Assembly: GCA_964570625.1 (NCBI GenBank) | Contig: CAZMYW010000028.1 | Span: 1-64,000 of the forward strand | Reading direction: 5' to 3' | Source of the DNA: JBFLXB01 sp964570625 | GTDB lineage: Bacteria; Nitrospirota; Nitrospiria; 2-01-FULL-66-17 | DNA: 64,000 nt | Shown here: piece by piece, positions 61,707-64,000 of the stretch | Layout of the letters: each line of letters opens with the position of its first letter | Numbering within the stretch: position 1 is the first letter of the stretch | Program-made: the position numbers and the translations under genes | Notes under the pieces: model-generated | The model's database searches: none | Told to the model about the DNA's origin: nothing | Seen by the model: the letters and a program-made list of their open reading frames with translations, nothing else

Positions 61707-63542
61707 ATGGCTGACTACCGGCGTCTTAACGTCACATTCTTCCGCCAATTTGTCCCGTTTGTGTCGTGTTTGGTGGCGTTCATGTTGTTACCTGGTTGTG
61801 GCGGAGGTGGGTCGGGAGACGGTGGGCAACAGAATCCCACCCCTGGGTTAATCGGTGTAGCCGGGGGCACCGTGACGAGCGCGGACGGGAAGGTCACGCT
61901 GGTGGTCCCGCAAAACGCGGTGAACGGCGATACCCAGTTTACAATCGATCCTGCGAATGGCTTTCCGCCGTCCAGCCGCATTGTCGGCACGGTGTACGAC
62001 ATCGAGCCCACAGGAACGTCGTTTCCCATCGGCGCACGTCCCCAACTGACCATCACCTACGGCACGCTCCCAGTTGGAGTGGCTCCTGCCACTCTCACCC
62101 TCGGTACGCTTCAGAACGGGCTATGGACCAATGTGCCAGGTTCAGCGGGCAATCTGACGGATCGGACAGTCACGGCTCCCCTGGAGCACCTCAGCCCGTA
62201 CGCCGTGCTACAGCCTGGTGAGGAGCCTAACCAAAACCCGATCGCCAGCGCAGGAGGGCCGTACTTAGCCCAAGTTAGCCAGGTTATCACGTTCACCGCG
62301 GTCGGAACGGTTGATCCGGATGACGTCCTGTTGACTTATACGTGGAATTTTGGCGATAACCCCGGTTCTGTGAGCGTTACCACGCTGACCACGACACACG
62401 CCTACGCCTCACCGGGAGACTTCACGGTGACGCTGACTGTCTCGGACGGTCGTGGCGGGTCGGACTCGAAACAAACCACCGCCGAGATCACCGACCTCCC
62501 CCCACCCAATACTCCCCCAATCGCAGACGCGGGTGGGCCCTATGTCGGTATAGTGGGCCAATCGATCCCGTTCAGCGCGGCCGATTCCAGCGACTTAGAG
62601 GGCCACTCGCTGACCTACGTCTGGGATTTCGGGAACGGCGGAACCGCCAATGGAATGACCCCCATGTATGCCTATACCTCTGATCAGACCTGGCCGGTCA
62701 AAGTGACGGTCTCCGACTCGGCCGGCGCGTCCGACGAGGATGTCACGACCGCCACCATTAGCCCAATACCCACAACCAATCACCCGCCGGTCATCACCAG
62801 CACGACGATTCCGACGACAGGTCTCACAAACCAGGTCCTCGCATTTAACGCCGTGGCGACGGATGTGGACGGAAATGCGCTGACCTACACTTGGAGTTTC
62901 GGGGATCAAACGAGCACTCCGGCCGACCCCTTCACCTCCGCCACACACGCGTACAGCGCGGCCGGCACGTTCACGGTCGCGTTGACGGTGAACGATGGGC
63001 ACGGAGGGCAGGCGTCCGCATCAGGAACCGTGACCATCACAACCCCGGCTCTCCCCGTCGCGTTTTCGCAGACCTACCCGATTTATTTACGGCAGAGCAC
63101 CGACTTTGGGTATACGTGGTTGTACGCGATGACGTTGAGCGGTTCCGGCGTTCCACCCCTGCGGTTTCACATTGTCTCGTTCCCCACCCACCGGGAAAAC
63201 AATCCTCTTGCACCGATGGATCTGCTCATCGGTAGCTACTATCAGTGGTGGGATCCCGTCGGGGCCGGGTGGCGGCCGGAATGCCGAACTCCCCCGGTCA
63301 GGGACCAGAGTTGTCGAGCAGCCACGTCGTCGCACGTCGATCTGACGACACTCGAAGTGATCGTGAGCCCAGGATCCCCCGCAACCGTGGTCTACGCACC
63401 ACAAAAATGTGCGGTGTGGGCGGGGAATCCTCGCACCGACGAATTCACCTTCACGGTGACTGACAAGAACGGACTCACGTCCGCCCCGGCGACGATCAGC
63501 ATCACGGTTTACCCTGGCGTCTGTAAAGATGGGACACACTAA
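61707..63542 (+). CDS. PKD-repeat surface lipoprotein
   Basis: 611 residues from ATG 61707. Lipoprotein signal VAFMLLPGC followed by a Gly-rich linker. A ZU5-like module comes first (GVAGGTVTSADGKVTLVVPQNAV). Then three PKD domains, recognisable by the W-D/N-F-G-D cores TYTWNFGDNPG, TYVWDFGNGG and TYTWSFGDQTS, each ending with a VTVSD/VTLTV strand. The C-terminal 160 residues hold six Cys-containing segments and no assigned domain. A surface adhesion or matrix-binding role is likely (inference). Confidence 0.88.
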   Translation: MADYRRLNVTFFRQFVPFVSCLVAFMLLPGCGGGGSGDGGQQNPTPGLIGVAGGTVTSADGKVTLVVPQNAVNGDTQFTIDPANGFPPSSRIVGTVYDIEPTGTSFPIGARPQLTITYGTLPVGVAPATLTLGTLQNGLWTNVPGSAGNLTDRTVTAPLEHLSPYAVLQPGEEPNQNPIASAGGPYLAQVSQVITFTAVGTVDPDDVLLTYTWNFGDNPGSVSVTTLTTTHAYASPGDFTVTLTVSDGRGGSDSKQTTAEITDLPPPNTPPIADAGGPYVGIVGQSIPFSAADSSDLEGHSLTYVWDFGNGGTANGMTPMYAYTSDQTWPVKVTVSDSAGASDEDVTTATISPIPTTNHPPVITSTTIPTTGLTNQVLAFNAVATDVDGNALTYTWSFGDQTSTPADPFTSATHAYSAAGTFTVALTVNDGHGGQASASGTVTITTPALPVAFSQTYPIYLRQSTDFGYTWLYAMTLSGSGVPPLRFHIVSFPTHRENNPLAPMDLLIGSYYQWWDPVGAGWRPECRTPPVRDQSCRAATSSHVDLTTLEVIVSPGSPATVVYAPQKCAVWAGNPRTDEFTFTVTDKNGLTSAPATISITVYPGVCKDGTH

Positions 63543-63635
63543 GCCATTGTAAAATAAACAATTTTATGGACACTCGCGTAACGACGGCGGCGGGACGCAG
63601 GGAATGAAGGCTTCCACCCATCGGTCTTTCCGCTG

Positions 63636-63659
63636 GTATACAACGAACCCGTATACAAC
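63636..63659 (+). repeat. Direct repeat GTATACAAC upstream of the cytochrome gene
   Basis: Two identical nonamers (63636-63644, 63651-63659) spaced 15 bp apart, in the 184-bp gap 67 bases before the cytochrome start. Could be a regulator site or include a -10 (TATACA). Confidence 0.45.
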
Positions 63660-63726
63660 TACATAGAAATCGTCCGGCACAGGGGGTGCCGAACGTCGTC
63701 AGACTCGCCGATCGACAGGAGACTGC

Positions 63727-64000
63727 ATGGGGGTAGTTGGAGGACTCGGAGATCACATACGGTTGATGGATACTCAGAAGGTGGTCTGTGGTGGAATGCT
63801 GGCGGCGGTCTTCGTGGTGTTTGCATGGACAGACGCCCAGGCCATTCCAGCCTTTGCTCGCAAATACGACATGGACTGTAGTCACTGCCACGTGATGGCG
63901 CCGAAGCTCAACAAGGTGGGCGAAAAGTTCCACGACAACTTTACGCTCAAAGAGGCCGTCGGAGACCTCTCGGAAGAGATGCGAGACCGCATCAAGGCGG
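63727..64000 (+). CDS. Exported c-type cytochrome, 5' part
   Basis: At least 91 codons before the window ends. ATG 63727 has CAGGAG six bases upstream; ATG 63766 in the same frame begins nearer the signal peptide (VVCGGMLAAVFVVFAWTDAQA). The mature protein starts IPAFARKYDMDCSHCHVMAPKLNKVGEKFHDN, with the haem c motif CSHCH. This opening (ARKY.M.CS.CH...P.LN..GE.F.DN) is that of a class of periplasmic cytochromes found in anaerobic and nitrite- or sulfur-metabolising bacteria. The rest lies outside the window. Confidence 0.85.
   Translation, partial: MGVVGGLGDHIRLMDTQKVVCGGMLAAVFVVFAWTDAQAIPAFARKYDMDCSHCHVMAPKLNKVGEKFHDNFTLKEAVGDLSEEMRDRIKA

Overview
The window is high-GC, densely coded DNA from a Gram-negative bacterium. 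It carries genes for LPS heptose synthesis (gmhA, a heptose-1-phosphate adenylyltransferase), SurA-type outer-membrane biogenesis, TonB/ExbB/ExbD, several beta-barrels and many lipoproteins. It also has the PEP-CTERM two-component pair PrsK/PrsR, a PEP-CTERM substrate and, at the right edge, the start of a c-type cytochrome. This mix and the style of the dispersed repeats fit a Nitrospirota-like or similar environmental lineage, but that placement is inference. I saw no rRNA, tRNA, CRISPR array or transposase.

Layout. 1-6.3 kb: the start of an unknown gene, a 2Fe-2S thioredoxin-like ferredoxin, an MFS transporter, a GTGA-coupled HEAT-repeat/glycosyltransferase pair, gmhA and a deoxyhypusine-synthase-like gene. 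6.3-8.4 kb: a small accessory patch with a truncated phage-type gene, a short secreted protein, methylglyoxal synthase and a Phd/RelE toxin-antitoxin pair with a clear promoter and direct-repeat operator. 8.4-13.2 kb: heptose adenylyltransferase, mfd and a SurA-like isomerase. 13.3-22.3 kb: small secreted proteins, a degenerate SDR, a YkgJ-DUF2156 fusion, TerB, Dus, Maf and a radical SAM protein. 22.4-27.8 kb: a 14-repeat RCC1 lipoprotein, a barrel protein and a methyltransferase. 27.8-33.8 kb, minus strand: TPR membrane protein, PepF and a three-gene ABC-2 exporter. 33.9-39.4 kb: prsK, prsR, ligA. 39.5-41.2 kb: an Rrf2 regulator, a YezD-like small protein and a sulfonate/nitrate-type binding protein. 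41.4-49.5 kb: Nudix, beta-propeller lipoprotein, aldo/keto reductase, PEP-CTERM protein, DMT transporter, NifX-like protein and a small exported protein behind a sigma-54-type promoter. 50.2-53.7 kb: metH. 53.7-61.3 kb: an envelope metal-uptake-like island. 61.7-64 kb: a PKD lipoprotein and a cytochrome c.

Two things stand out. First, six copies of a 117-182 bp terminal-inverted-repeat element, five of which begin or end only 1-3 nt from a stop codon; their arms differ between copies but stay self-complementary. Second, the 53.7-61.3 kb island: two paralogous small Cys/His-rich membrane-anchored proteins bracket an outer-membrane, periplasmic and inner-membrane gene trio, followed by tonB-exbB-exbD-PepSY and a TonB-dependent receptor whose 5' half (signal peptide and plug) is missing. 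The small-protein family and the trio do not match a system I can name.

Regulation visible in sequence: PrsR is a sigma-54 activator with GAFTNA in place of GAFTGA. Sigma-54-like -24/-12 elements lie upstream of the small exported protein (good match) and of the PEP-CTERM gene (weaker). A UUCG-loop terminator ends the PEP-CTERM transcript.
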